64,000 nt of DNA. Source: Stichopus chloronotus (lineage: Eukaryota; Echinodermata; Holothuroidea; Aspidochirotida; Stichopodidae). Under the pieces are notes generated by a model. That model was not told the DNA's origin and searched no databases. It saw only the letters and a list, made by a program, of their open reading frames with translations. How positions within the stretch are numbered: the stretch's first letter is position 1; each line of letters begins with the position of its first letter. Below, one piece after another: positions 43,550 through 56,828 of the stretch. The translations under genes and the position numbers were made by a program. Location: the NCBI GenBank assembly GCA_021234535.1, contig CM037829.1, positions 33,975,976 through 34,039,975 of the forward strand, given 5' to 3'.

Positions 43550-44110
43550 GGTACTTGATGTTACTTTTTACTGATGGAAGGTGCTTTAAATAATTTAGCA
43601 CTTGATGTAATCTTGTCCTTGATATGGCCTATTTCTGGACATCATTTAGTTCTTTGTATAATGTGGTACCTGATACTACTTAGTACTTGACTAAACTTAG
43701 TACTTGCTGTAATATATAGTTTGCACTTGAAATCAGCTTAATATGGCCTATCTCTTGATTTCTTGATTTAACGAGACACTTGATAAAATCTAGTACTTGG
43801 TATAATCTAGTACGTGCCACAATCTAGAACTTGAAGTAATTTAGTTTTTTATACAATCTAGCACTTGATTCAATATACTTGATATAATCAAGCGTTTGAT
43901 ATCACCTAGTACTTGATATAATCAATTCAATATATTACTTGATATAATCAATTTAGTACTTGATACACTCTAGTATACTTGATGTTATCTATTTTTTATA
44001 TAATCTAGCGCTTAATACAATACGCTTGATATAATCTCATACTTGATATAATCAGTCCAATCTCAATATAACTATTCTGGTACTTGATATAATCTAGTTT
44101 GTTTTAGATA
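43550..44110 (+). repeat. Degenerate minisatellite, unit about 20 bp (TAGTACTTGATATAATC)
   Basis: More than a dozen variants of TAGTACTTGATATAATC occur in one orientation across 560 bases, with CTTGAT and TAATCTAG the best-kept parts. Copies are closest to each other near 43870-44040. No coding frame spans the block. Confidence 0.85.
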
Positions 44111-47100
44111 AGACTGATAGAGTTAGACATTTTTTTTAGTCTGGCTTCACAATCTTTTCTGCAACAATGATATCTATTCTATATTTTTTTTATTTTTCTT
44201 CACATGTAGAAAGCCACTCTAATGGAAGACAGCCTGAAGGTGAATGCATTTCTGTGTTCATACACTGGGTCGTAATTTGGATGCATGGTTAATACATACA
44301 TAGACTACTGGGACAAAGACAACAGATCATGCATTATTCGTTGAGGAAATCGTTAGACCAGACTGAAAATTAAAAAAAAAGAAATGAGAATATAACGAAA
44401 ATGGATTGACGTGAAGATTGTACAAACGTATTCCTATTACATTAAACATATATTCTGAGGCACGCGTGCAAATCGAACCTTTTAGAATTGTTATTCATCC
44501 TTTGCTTCGTGTTTTTTTTTCTATCTTATTGTCTGGTACTAGGTGAAGTAAAATCTTTGTACGTAATACAAAAGGATTCAACGCAAGTTGTGAAATATTA
44601 ATCGCGTTTTCTGAACGTGGCATTTGCATTGCAACTTTGTCGCCAGACCTAGTCCTTTCTTTAAAGGGCCTAATACACATCACGAGCAAAACGGCCACCG
44701 CTAGGTGAATAAACAACTCATTGTTTCTCTACTGCGACCGATATTAATTAGATTCCGTTGCCTTGTGTAAGGATAACATTTGAATCCGCTGGATGCAGCC
44801 TCGTTCTGATGAAATGAGGGCATAGGCCGGCCATTCCTGAAGTCTTTGTGTAACGAGTTACTCAACCGGATGAAGACTAGTACATTTAAATGTATCCGTG
44901 CATGATCTATGTTTGTTACGCAGGATTGCATACACATCGAGTGGGAAAGTGCACTGAAATGTAACCACGAAAGTGAATACACGTTATTTAGCTTTCAATT
45001 TGTTCTAAATTTCCGAACGATCAGGTTGATAAACCGTAAGGTCGTTCAATATGACTGACTTATATGACCAGAATAGGCAATGGAGAAAAATCTGGGGTAG
45101 GGAGAGTGGGGTAGGTTGGGGAATTACACTATGGTACTGTTAAATTTTTTGTACTATCGAAAGCTATAGCAATGTTATCAGACACGACGTGTATATTAGT
45201 ATGTTCAACAACGCACATTCTGTACAGTACAAATCAATGTCAGTAATGTGTTTCCATAATGACCCATTTGAAGTCGCTAAGCCCTTTGCCAAGTCGATGT
45301 TTGTGACGGATCGCGTAGTTCTCTGCTCACTATGAAATTACCATGATTACGGCAATGAGGAATATACACATCAGAAAGGCGTCTGATGTTATGGAAGTAG
45401 GTTGAGCAAATATCCACTTCAGATGAATACACTGGCACCAAAGAGACTTTAAATTACGCGGAAGTAGTGCATAATCAGGGCAATGATGGATGCGGCTGAA
45501 GTGGTGACGAAAAGCTCGCAAAGAGTATTTTCTTTGTAACCCGATGGTAATCTATACAATATTTCACTTGTGGTGTACCACGTTTACAAGCATCAAGTTT
45601 TAGTGGGATAGAATTGCTCATCTGACGCAATGTCAACTCGGAAATATAGGCCGGAAAAACAAATACGATACTGGCGCTTAGAATTTATGTTATCTATAAA
45701 GCAACTGAAACAACTGATGAATGCCGGGCCACTTGACGACATGACTAAGATAAGCACACGGTTAATTTGTGTCTGTAGAACTGTAGAACATCAAATGTGT
45801 ATATTTATGCGATGAAATCATGCCCTCCTCCCACACCCTCTCTCCAGAGGGCAGTGGAATGACATGTGATTTATCACCTGACTCTATTTCAGTACTGATT
45901 CTGACATAGAGTCAGAACAAAATCAAGATGAAAGTATTTGCGACAGTAGAAATATGCTTAGAAATGATCCCTAAAACATAAGGTCGACAGCAAAATGTCA
46001 ACCTAAGATACAATGTTGCCCTAATGTACATTTTTCAAGCAAAGTTTTTCGACCAAAGGTGCAAGTCATTCTCTCTCCATATAATAGACTACGGCGGTAA
46101 AAAAAGGTCACCTGCAAATCTAAAAGTTGTTAAAATGCATCAATGTATTCGTATAATTTCATCTTTCATGACCCCCCGCCCCACCCCCCCCCCCCCCCCG
46201 CTTCACTTCAAACTCCGATTAAACTATCCGGTGCATCCATATGGTTACAAATCTGTCGTGTAGGTTATACAAAACCAGCTCACTTTGTCAGATGCATCCA
46301 AGCAGATTAAATAAGCTTACTCTATACGTAACGTGCAATATTTGAAGCTCTTTGTCTCAGAATCGTGGGGTCGAAACACTTTTTGATACTATTCTTTCAT
46401 TATTTTTCCATTCAGTTATTAAAGGTTTTACATTTACTTGATAAAAAATACGTAACATTAATGCTGACAAATTAAAAAGGAGTTGGAACAGACTGTAAGT
46501 GCACAGTACAGGGAAAAATGTACGTAAAGCTGTGTTTACTTGGCGTGGATGTCGGATAGCGGTACAGACACACGCTAATCGCTGGAAGAATTCTCTTGTG
46601 TTGTTTCAACGAAATTGTTTGTAGGAACGCGGAACCCCAGGCGGAATACGGAAAGTGAAATGGATTTCCAATGTAGAATTCTTTTGCTTGCTGATTGCTG
46701 TCCAAGAATGTGGACAGCACAGGCACCATCTTGCTCAGGCAGTACATCGTTTATTGGAATTGAACTATTTGGTTGATTTCACTACAGCGGAATGCGGATC
46801 GTTTCCGCGTCCTGGGTTCCACTATCCGCGATCTGCGGGCCTAGTAAACGCAGCTTTGTAACAAGACACAAAATGAAAGTATTGCATACGAGAACAATTT
46901 AACTCAAGAAATTTAACAATTTAACTCAAAAACCAAGAGATCTCAAGTACCTGAGCAAACCTTGAAAGCTATTAACAGTTACACAAATTTAAAAGTCTAG
47001 AGAAAGCTTGTCTTTTGCAGGAAGAGAAAAAAAAGGTCATGCAAAGAATTTAAGAACATACAAAGCGTCTTGGGATATTCCCGTCACACTGAAGAAAAGT

Positions 47101-49219
47101 TGAAAAAACTTTATTGTCCTAAGTCTGCAGAAAATAATTATTACATACCATTGTATGCAATCGAACACTCATTCTTTCGGTATTTTTGTAACGTCACATT
47201 TGTTCTCAATACCGCATGTATATTCATAAAAGGTGGAATTTCCAGCTTACAATTCTTAAAAATAAAACTCACTGTACGGTTCTTATCTTTTTATGTAAGC
47301 CATGACAAACAGAACAAACTAGAAAAAGATTAATGAAGTTGACTAACATTTTAGCCACTGAATGAAGTTTTTATACATGAATCACAGATGTATTTTTTGA
47401 TGGTAGCAAGAAGAACATTATCCTTCATTGACTCACATATACTACAATAGTAACATTATAGAGATTCCTCATGCACAAGACAGGCCGAAATGTTAGCACA
47501 TATTTTATACCCATATTGTGATAAGTAAAGGTTTGGCCCTTCGTGGTACCCCCAAATTTCTGGCCCGGCAATGGCTTTTTTTTTTTAATTAAACTGCTAA
47601 GAATGTTCTTCAATTGTCCTGATTTTCACATCATCTGTACTTTAACTTTCTTTAAGGTAACATAGCAATTGATTATACCTAAAAATATGAGAACAAAAAT
47701 GGCTCAATTTATGCAATCTTTATTATCTTTCTTAGATGTGCTGTGCGTAATTTCCAATTGTGGTGCGTAAGCTACCTTAAGCCTTTGTGTCAAAAAAAGT
47801 TTTTAGAAGACAAAAGTCTCACTTTGAGGTAAAGAGAGGGTTATTACTGACCCTTTATTTCTCCTATTCTTTTTTTTTTCGGGGGGGGGGTAGTGCAACT
47901 GATCTCTGCCTGTGTTGTGAATCGGAATTCTACCAAAGAAAGTGTTAGATATTTTTCGGATTAAATACTTTTTTGGCAGTCTTACAGAAACATAATGAAA
48001 GCCACTTTTATTTGTAAACTATATAGCCTATGTATCTGACTCGCCCGTCTCCGGTGGGTGTATACAAAAAAGCAATAACCTTTCGAGTTAATTGTGAAAT
48101 ACGTTGGCAATAAATGATTGTGTAGTCCTTACAAATTATGGGAGCTGTATCTCCACTTATTGATTTTACTTTCAAACGCTCTAAGGGGATAACTTACAGT
48201 ATCACGTGCGGCACTATAACATATTGCAGCTTCACCATCTTTTCACTCCTTTATATATATATATCCTCGTAATGGTAATGAACAAACAGACAAAAACAAA
48301 ACAAAAGTGCTGATTTGAGCGCTACTTTACTTGTAAATGTCAAGTTATTCCTATTTGTAACGTTGCCTATTTAGCGTGACAAATCTGATAGATTCCTCCT
48401 CCACACTATCCAATATGAAAGCAAATCTTGCATTCATAAATATACTCTGCTATTATTAGAAATCGTGACGTGTACAGTGACATAGTAGAAAATAATCAAA
48501 CAAGTAAAAAATATTTGCACTTCCGGCTTTCATCTTCTTAAAGAAAAGGTTCCCCTCAACCCATACGCACACTTCAGGAGAACATCTAATGAGTTAAGTG
48601 GCAAATTTTCGGTGGAGGTTTTGCCGAGTTTGTCTTTCGTAACTAAATTTTACTTGTTTTAGATTTACGCATGTTCATGCATGGCGTTGTACGCTGGTTT
48701 TATGGAGGAAAATAACATAACTTACTTCTAAATCAACTCGCCACGTGTTTCCTGGCTTACGTAAATGCAAAATTGCTCTAAGTGTTGGGCTTTGTTTGGT
48801 TATTTATTAGTTTTTACAACTTCGCTTAAAGGTGTTCTCTAAGAAGCAACGAGGGCGTTCTTTTCACGTACACGATTTTCAGAGTCGTGTGCTACAGCTC
48901 TGGAGGGTTTGGTGGAATTTATCGGCCACCGCTCGAGTCGATTTGCTAAATCTCTCAAATTTTCATCTTTTTGGACATTTCATGCAAGTTGCCCAACTTT
49001 TCTCTCTGCAAATTCTGCAACTGCTGTTTGAGAGTAGAGTTTATATCTATGAGCGTTGTCTGTTCGAAGTTTAAAACGCAAATGAATTATCAATCTACAT
49101 GAATAAAAATTAGCGGCTTAGTATTGAGACTCTGTACATGAAAGTCGAACACAGAGTCTATTCCTCACAGCGTGGTGAGTTAATGACAAAGACTACTGAA
49201 GGAGTAAAGCACTGCATTT
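44111..49219. other. Non-coding stretch, no gene recognised
   Basis: Frames are short and unrecognised. Homopolymers seen: C16 at 46184-46199, and T9 with G10 near 47872-47890. A short TA run lies near 48253-48264. No structural RNA or repeat family could be supported. Confidence 0.4.
46184..46199. repeat. C16 homopolymer
   Basis: An uninterrupted run of 16 C, preceded by a C-rich stretch from about 46172. It is one of sixteen C or G runs of at least 12 in this AT-rich window. Confidence 0.95.
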
Positions 49220-49267
49220 TACCGAATTACGCTAAGTCAACATCTCTGACTTAGTCTAAGTCGACAA

Positions 49268-49412
49268 CTCGACAATTTGCAAAATTTTGTCGAGATAACA
49301 AGTTATTCGTCACTCGGTATATCGACAATTTGCAAAATTTTTCGGGGATGTCAAGTTAGCTTAAGTGCAGGCTAACTCGACAATTTGCAAAAATTTGTCG
49401 AGATAACAAGTT
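49268..49412. repeat. Three spaced copies of a palindromic 37-mer (CTCGACAA..TTGTCGAG)
   Basis: Copies at 49268-49304, 49320-49357 and 49376-49412 share TCGACAATTTGCAAAATTT, then TGTCGAGATAACAAGTT. Copies one and three are nearly identical; the middle copy is more diverged (TTCGGGGATG in place of TGTCGAGATAA). Each copy folds as CTCGACAA/TTGTCGAG around an AT-rich loop. Start-to-start spacing is 52 and 56 bases. The related phrase CTAAGTCGACAACTCG lies just before the first. Confidence 0.85.
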
Positions 49413-50556
49413 CTTCTAACACGATAACGTTACATCTCGCATGTCACATCATATCCGCCGAACAAATGCATTATTTTTCATCACATGAATTTCACACAAA
49501 ATCTGAAGATCCAAGGTTATTACTAAGAATAAATATTGTGCGTAAAAAGAAGTCATTTCCGTTCATTTGTTCTCTTAAAATTAATTGTTACGCTCATCTA
49601 ACGTGAGGTCACTTCAGCAACATGAGTTTACATAAAGCAAAAATATTGCCGAGGCTAGAAAAGCACATGTAGGTATTGATGGCCTAGGATTAGATCACAG
49701 CTGTGCAGTGTTACCCACCCCCCTCCCCACACACACACACCCCAGCCCCAACTCGTCTACCCACTTCTCGAGAATTTACAATGTATGAGCAAATTTCATA
49801 CTTGTATATTTTGCCCTAAGCCTGTTCCTTCTCCCGAAATTTCTGACGGAGGAATGCTTGTTGGCGGCCGTTACATTATAGTTTGGCTGTGTCGCTATTT
49901 TATTGCATTATGATCTGTCTCATATAATACTAAGCTGTGTGAAGAGTTTTTATCATCGCACATAAATGGGCCACCCGTATGGTTAATTCCAAACTACAGT
50001 CACTAAACAGAGCAAATTTTGGGTGTCTATTAATGCAGACACCCTGCCTAGTAACATTTCATCTTGGCCATATGTCGCATAGGTTTAAAAGGAAAACGAC
50101 GTCTTAAAAAGTCCTGCACAGTTAAAAAGTCCCTCGTTTCATTTTTGTGTCATCACTGCAGCTGTTGAATTTTACACTTTACTATATTTGCTCTGCTTTA
50201 ATCAGTGGGTGTTACTATTTGCTCTTTTGTTTCAGACTCAACAGAATTAGTTGTTTAGTAAGTCCTGTTTTTGTCTCGTGATATGTCGATGAACCGGTAT
50301 CTAGTCGATATGGAAGCCAGCTGAAGTCGTATGTAATTTTAACCTGGAAATATATTTAAAAAAAAGTCAACTGCAACTTTGTGAGCTGGTAACAGATGCT
50401 TGCGCATGTCGCTATATCCTGCTAACGATGTAACCTACAGGAGACAGATAAGTAAGAATGTACGTACACCCGGATGTTGCATCAGATGTTAGACAGGGGT
50501 CGTGGAGAGGGTTATGTGAGTCTACATGAGATATGAAACTATACAAATTCATCAAA
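49413..50556. other. Non-coding stretch, nothing recognised
   Basis: Unique DNA with a CA/CCCC-rich patch at about 49716-49750. No gene or structured element is supported. Confidence 0.4.
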
Positions 50557-50645
50557 TTCATGACCCAGAGTTTGCAGCAAATAGCTGAAGGGACATCTGC
50601 ACTGTAGCCAATCCATGCAAACACACCCAGGTGTTGAATTAGAGA
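50557..50645. repeat. Diverged duplicated segment, copy A
   Basis: Shares with copy B (50987-51085) ATTCATGAC..A.AGTTTGCAG at one end and CCATGCAAACACAC, then an AGAG-type end, at the other. On the minus strand both copies read the phrase VFAW in the same relative frame, within the frame 50412-50648. Whether this is a decayed coding repeat or a non-coding repeat cannot be settled by eye. Confidence 0.5.
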
Positions 50646-50646
50646 C

Positions 50647-50681
50647 ATAACACATGTCTCATTACATGAGACATGTGTTAT
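50647..50681. repeat. Perfect hairpin, 16-bp arms with a 3-base loop
   Basis: ATAACACATGTCTCAT (50647-50662) and its exact reverse complement (50666-50681) flank TAC. It directly adjoins duplicated segment A. It is too short for a typical animal miRNA precursor. Confidence 0.9.
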
Positions 50682-50869
50682 TTATCCAAAGAGTGAACTA
50701 GTAATACTGATAGGTGTGCTGATGAAGAATTCACACAGGTGACACCATCGGTAATTTCAGTTCCAGGATTATTAAGTTCCAAGAAAGGATATGATGATGT
50801 ACTGATGAACAACTACATGACTTCAACTGAATGATGAATTGAAATTGATTCACAAGTCCAGTGCAATTG

Positions 50870-51208
50870 CTACTGAGTACCGGAGGGATCTGACTTTGGT
50901 GGAGTCCCTCTGTCAACTGAAGACTTTAGCTTCTCGCTAGTGTAGATGTCGCTCACAACTGTTCCCAAAATTCTCCATGAGTCACACAATTTATGACGTA
51001 AAGTTTGCAGTGAAGAGAAGAAACCGAGATGTCTGTACGATAGAAGTAACCATGCAAATACACGAAGGAGCTGAGTAGAGTTTGAAATGATGAGCCTGGT
51101 TGCAAGGAGGACTCTTAGCTGAAAATCCGTGAGAGGACTAGGCCTGGGTATGTCTTCACTTGCCCCGTCCTCGTTTTGCAGCCCTAGAACGTTCTTTTTT
51201 AGCTGCAT
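50870..51208 (-). other. Unrecognised 112-codon open frame overlapping duplicated segment B
   Basis: ATG-started frame (51208 to 50870). The middle (about residues 45-82) lies in the segment duplicated at 50557-50645 and reads LLRVFAWLLLSYRHLG then SSLQTLRHKLC. It is rich in Leu, Ser and Arg and ends in a Pro/Ser/Gly-rich tail. No family is recognised, no membrane segment or catalytic motif is clear, and no splice context supports it. It may be a chance frame. The in-frame relation between the two copies is the only hint of coding ancestry. Confidence 0.15.
50987..51085. repeat. Diverged duplicated segment, copy B
   Basis: Aligns with copy A (50557-50645) over its whole length: TTTATGAC, AAGTTTGCAG, then CCATGCAAATACAC and a GAGTAGAG-type end. 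The length difference from copy A inside the shared frame is compatible with a codon-sized gap. Confidence 0.5.
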
Positions 51209-54200
51209 TCTGCTTCCTGCAATCCTTTTTTTGGTTGTTTAGTGCTCTTGGGTAAACGCAAGGGTGGGGGGGGGGGGGTAGACTCGATACTATTTGATCT
51301 CCCGCCTCGTTACATACGATCGATACACAGTATAATTGATTAAAAAAAAGGTTAAAGTAAAGGTAAAAACCCTTTGTTTGTTCTCATTTTGAAATCAACT
51401 CTTTTCACATCTTTGCTCGGTAGCTCTGCCTTCTTTCCCAGAGGGTTTTAGACAATACTCACAAATATGCCGAATTAGTTTTAATGCTCCTTAACATTCT
51501 GAATGGGAAAATATTTCTTTCTAGGAGAAAGAGAATAAAAAGGAAAAATTATTCATATCAGAGAATTACAATATGACATCCACGAAATGAAACGGGAAAA
51601 TCAACAAGTATATCACGAAATGAATTGTCTTTTCCTCATACTTCTTGTTATTTTCCTGACTGAAAGCTATAATTAAATTTGATTTTAAGATTGTTTTGAC
51701 AGGTTTGACGGTCTCATCTGAATTTGACTGTTCTTAACATTTCAAAGGAAGTGATGGGGAACAACAAGGTGAAAGAACTTAAAAAACACCCAAAAGGGGA
51801 AAAACAAAGTTGTTTTCGAAAAAAGGATAAAAACCAGTGGGTTTACAACTGAAGAATAACTTGACAACTGGAGAATTATTCATTCCTTATGAAAAGTAGT
51901 TTGAACAAAGAGATTAGTTTTGCTTCCGCTTAATATACTTCTGAGTATTACATCTTCTTTAGCCTTGCATCAAAATAATCTTTGTTTTCCAGTTTTTTAT
52001 TTTTTTTTGTAACAAAGAAACCATTGCGCGTCTTCATTGACCCCCTACAAGATTCTCGGTAGGTTTGCAAAAATGACCCCCCACGACGTTTACGTAACAA
52101 TCGGCGTTGAAATAACAATCGGTTAACGACATCATCATTGTATTGCGCAATGCCAAAGTAGTTTTGAATAAACATTAATATATGTATGTTTATCAGAACT
52201 TGTAGTTCACACTAACTGCGATCCTCTCTAAAATGGAACCGTTGTTACAGAGAAATAACGCGTTTTACAGAAAAACATCATATCATTACGACCAATATTT
52301 GTGGACTCAGGATGATAGATTATTCAAAATAAGTCAGGACAGTGGTCCTCTTTTCAAGAAATACGTTTCTCACAGATAGAAATTTACAGTACCAAACTTT
52401 CATAAATTTAAATGATGCATCTTCCGTAACTCGTCTTATGCATAGTGTTTTTGAGGAGGTGAAGTTTTTGTATATGTTTATTGATGAGACTAAATGGTTT
52501 AACAATGATAAAAGCTATTTTGTCCGTTTGCCTTGTTGCGGCATTGCAAATGCCATATTTCCCTTTAAGTGTGATTTGTGGTTGATTTGTTAATTTTATT
52601 AATATGAAATTATTACAAAATATGCCTACATAAATGGTCTTACTATGATGTTGAGATGAATTTAGTCTCCCAGATGTATTTGTTACAAACTACGGTATAA
52701 ACAAGACATGCAAACCTATAGCCAGGCATTAACCTGTGATCGAGCTCCCTGAGGATCAAACTTATTCCATTCTTCTTTTCTTTTCTTTTCTTCTTAGCTA
52801 GAAGACTTCTTTGTTTCTAATAAAATGCACGACATTGAAACTTAAGAAAGGTTGTAAAAGAAGGAAAAAAAGAAGTAACTGTTGTTGACACAATGTGAGT
52901 TACTTCATCACAAGTGAAGCGATGTCGGGAATTTAAAGCTTCAAATGTAGTCACCACCTTAAACAGCGCGTGCCATTAGATAAAAAGTTTGTAAGAACCG
53001 TTTAAATGTTTATTCTATTCTGTTGTATCGGTCCCCTACCCACCAAACTATATATATATATATGCAAACATATCCAGCACTGTACCACCAAATAAAAAGT
53101 AAAGATACAAAAATTGTTGCTTCCATGGGCTTCTCAGTCGTCTGGAAGTACATACTACAAGCTACGGTATATCAATGACAGAAGATTAGGATTAGCTCTC
53201 TCAAGAGGAGGTAATATTTCCCTCTTTGTTTTCTTTCTCTAAATCATCTTCTTCTAAAATGGAATATCCCACGGTTAATGTCAGTCGTATGTAGGCCACT
53301 CTTCCGAGTTTCCTGGAAGATTATGGCAGCTCGTTCGGAGGATTCTGTTTCTGATTGACTGATAAATCACGGAATTTTGTGATTACAACTCCCTGTAAGC
53401 CTGCCGAATAATCACAAACGAGCCAGTAGCTCGTAAATTATTGCTCCCTGTGTTTAGCTTAATGATTACAATGTATAAATACATCAAAATTTCAGACTAT
53501 TCACCCTTACCGACGCACATACACACATTGGCCTGATCACTTCTTCAAAGATAAGATATTGCAAAGCGGTAGCTTCCATAAATTTTAAAGAGAAAAAAAG
53601 TATTATTTCATACAGTTCCCCCTTGTTTTGCGTGTGTCTGTGTGGAAAACAGACCTGGGAATACCTATTTATAGCTAGGTACATTAACAGTAAATCACTC
53701 CGTGATAAAGACGGTTTTAATACTTAAACTTGTAGGATATATATAAATATATATGTATTAATAATGAACGTAAAGGCAGCACCTGCCTCTGAAACTACAG
53801 ATAAACATTAATACATAAAAAATCTGTTATTAAGAGAAACTGCCTCCCTCTTTTATAGTTTCAAATGCAAAGTCATAAATTTTCCATTGTCACTTTTTTG
53901 TTTGGAGATGAATGTAATACGAAAACTATGCACCTGCAATTAAATATGCAGAAGGCACGCTCATGCGCATGACTGCTAATCACTTGTTACGCCAGTTATA
54001 TAGGAACAACAATGGCAGTTGGTATAGTGCGCCAGCTATTTTATAAACGCGAATTCAAGGTATTGCGTTTTATTGAACTTGACTGTTGACACGGTACGTC
54101 GCATTCAGATGTGTCGGTTTAATGATTAAATTCACGAATGCACCGTTTTTCGTCTTGGTTGTGTAAGTGTTAACGACAAGCTTTCCCTCAACAAGGGAAC

Positions 54201-56743
54201 CTTGAACAACTCCAGCGACTTCATTTAGTCAGCCTTCGATGAGTATAAAATACAGAAATGTTAGGAAGAATGCTGGCCTGGCAGAAGGGTGTAGTGGCTT
54301 GTACTTATCAAGTCAAGAAATATGTAAAGGCGCTTTAGTTGAGAGCTAAGCAAAAGGGGAAAATGGTTAATTTGTCTCTATGATACCTACGATGTTACAT
54401 TCAACTTTGAAACTGAAGATAACCTCACATGAAACAAAGGATTGAACAACTAAAGCACTGCCCCCTTCCGTCTAAAAAGAGACTCACATAAACAAACATT
54501 ATAACTCTCGCCTAACCAACCGCGGAATTACGGTCAAACTCTGAAAAAAAAATCTCGTGTCAACGGTGCTCTGCTTTAATACGAAAATCCATGCCAATTA
54601 TGTTGACTAATTTGCTTAAAGCTGGAACATGAGATGTACTGGTAATCGCCTTGGTCATCTACCTTAGTTTTTCATCGGTGTTTCAGAGAGAAAAAGGAGG
54701 GGAAAAGATCACCTGTCTCAAAATCTGAAAGAAAACTATGCACTCATCTTCCAGATATTTGATTATGAAAATTGTCTCGATATTTTTGTTGGCCCTACAA
54801 AATTCAGAATCTCCAAGAAAGCTTAGAAGCCAGTCACCGTTATTTAAAATCAAACAGGCCAATGGGAATGGATATGAATATTCATCTACGCAGAAATGGG
54901 GCTTACAATGTTGTTGTTGTTGTTTTTCGTATCTGTTTTGTAGTGGCTATGACATTTTCCGGTGTGTTTTGACATTAACTGACAAATATTCAACTCATAT
55001 TCCAGATGTAAGAAGTGCTACCATTTTGGGTGTGGACAAGTGAAAGGCAGACCAACATCTTCGGTATCTGCGCTTATAGGGTCTGTCAGTTAACTTTTGA
55101 TTCAACTATCAATTCTCAAACTTACGTGTGGCACCAATCGTTTAAACTCGGTACACTTTTGCAAGTTTTGAGACACACAAGTTTGGTTCTCGGGATCACA
55201 TACACATTTCGAGCGATTTAGGTTAATGCACTATGTTTGCGTGTATGCCGACAATCCCCACAACTTAGAAATGTGTGACGTCATTCTACGCCTTTTACTT
55301 ATATGGCATAAAAAATCGATTCGTATGTACTGTCTACACGTGCCAAATTGATAATAACAACAATCAACGACACCGAGGAGTTTCAATAAAATTATCCATA
55401 TTGATCGGGCGTAAGACTCATCTTTGGACATCTTTGGTGGTCTTACGTTGATAGACTCAAATTGCATTAAAAGGCTGGCGTCGCTAACGGTTAATGCATT
55501 ACAAAATATTTTTGTAAATTGTGATATAACTTTTACATCAGACGCCCTTTTAATTGCATAATTGTGGACAACATTTTCGATGAATGGGTTGCTCTCGTTC
55601 TTACTTTATCTATATTTTTTTAAACGAAATTTATGATGCATTGCTGGTATACCCAAGCAATGACAATGGAACAGAAGTTATTTGAAAATAGAACAAAGAA
55701 AGAAAATAGTCTCCTTGTGGTAAAGAGGAAGGGGGTGGACATTTTAAAGTATAGCTCACTGTGTAAAGGCATGATAATGCACAGAAATGTTAATAGAAAA
55801 TAAATGGACTGACATTAGAAATTAAAAAATAAAAAACATTAAGAGTGGAAGATAACATGTCCAACGGTGTTATCCTTTTTGAGGTCAACCTCTTTCTTGC
55901 CGGATAAGAAGGAACTATGGGGGAGAGGGGGTGGTGTGAGGTGAGTGGGAGAGTACTAGGGTGGGGCTATAACTCTAAAATTGCTTCCTTTTTTCAAGTC
56001 ATCTGCAACCGATAAACTTTCGACGTTTCACGTACAAGCTGTGAACTCTTTTTCATAAAAATTAAGTACACAAAGGAAGGAACTTATGGTTTCTCTTACT
56101 GATGGATTCTGGTTATAATCACGTTAGGAATTTCCATCTATCATCTGCTGGTCAGTAGGTTTATAATATAGGCAGTTATCAGGACCTCCTTACTTCGGAT
56201 GCTCAAACCTTCAATGAGGGCAGATACTATTTAACATCACTGTTTCGTTTCTTTTACATACAGCCCTAGACATTGCTACTTATATTTGCTTTAACGATGT
56301 TTGTTTTCTGTCTGTTAAACATGTCTATATGTGCGTGTGTGTACGAAGGATATTATAGATAGCTGATGACATATTAACCCAAACTTTAGTTCGAGCTCCA
56401 GATAATTACACCGTAAACGGAGAAAACGTTCGTATGCGTTCCTCCTCCCTGTGAAAACACAGCCAAGGACCCAACGATCTAATATCAAAACTAAACACAA
56501 ACAAAAACATACAGGCTTTGCGAGTTCGTGACTCGTCATAGCAATGACATGGGTCCTTGACTTGAAGTTTGAACGCTCTCACTTGCTATCGATAATTGAA
56601 GTACTTACAAAAACTGGCAGCATATTTTAAGAAAGACAATTGCAGAAAAGAAAATAACATGACTCAAAGACAACTTCATGACGATTGCATAATTGATTGA
56701 CTTATTGACTTGAATCGAGGGATGTAAATTGTATGTAGAGATC

Positions 56744-56745
<2 letters not shown>
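51086..56745. other. Non-coding stretch, no gene recognised
   Basis: AT-rich unique DNA; frames are short and lack domains. Seen: G13 at 51266-51278, short TA run near 53050-53061, CRE octamer at 55276-55283, GGGG/GTGG-rich patch at about 55917-55965. Confidence 0.4.

Positions 56746-56825
<80 letters not shown>
56746..56825. repeat. (AT)40 microsatellite
   Basis: 80 bases of uninterrupted AT units. The flanks are unrelated to those of the palindrome-associated arrays. Confidence 0.97.

Positions 56826-56828
<3 letters not shown>

Noticed and set aside
49268..49412. CRISPR-like array of spaced repeats
   Set aside because: Only three copies, one strongly diverged, with spacers of about 15-18 bases, in animal DNA without any cas genes.
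50647..50681. miRNA precursor
   Set aside because: The 35-base perfect hairpin is too short, with a 3-base loop; animal precursors are usually about 60 bases or more with mismatches.
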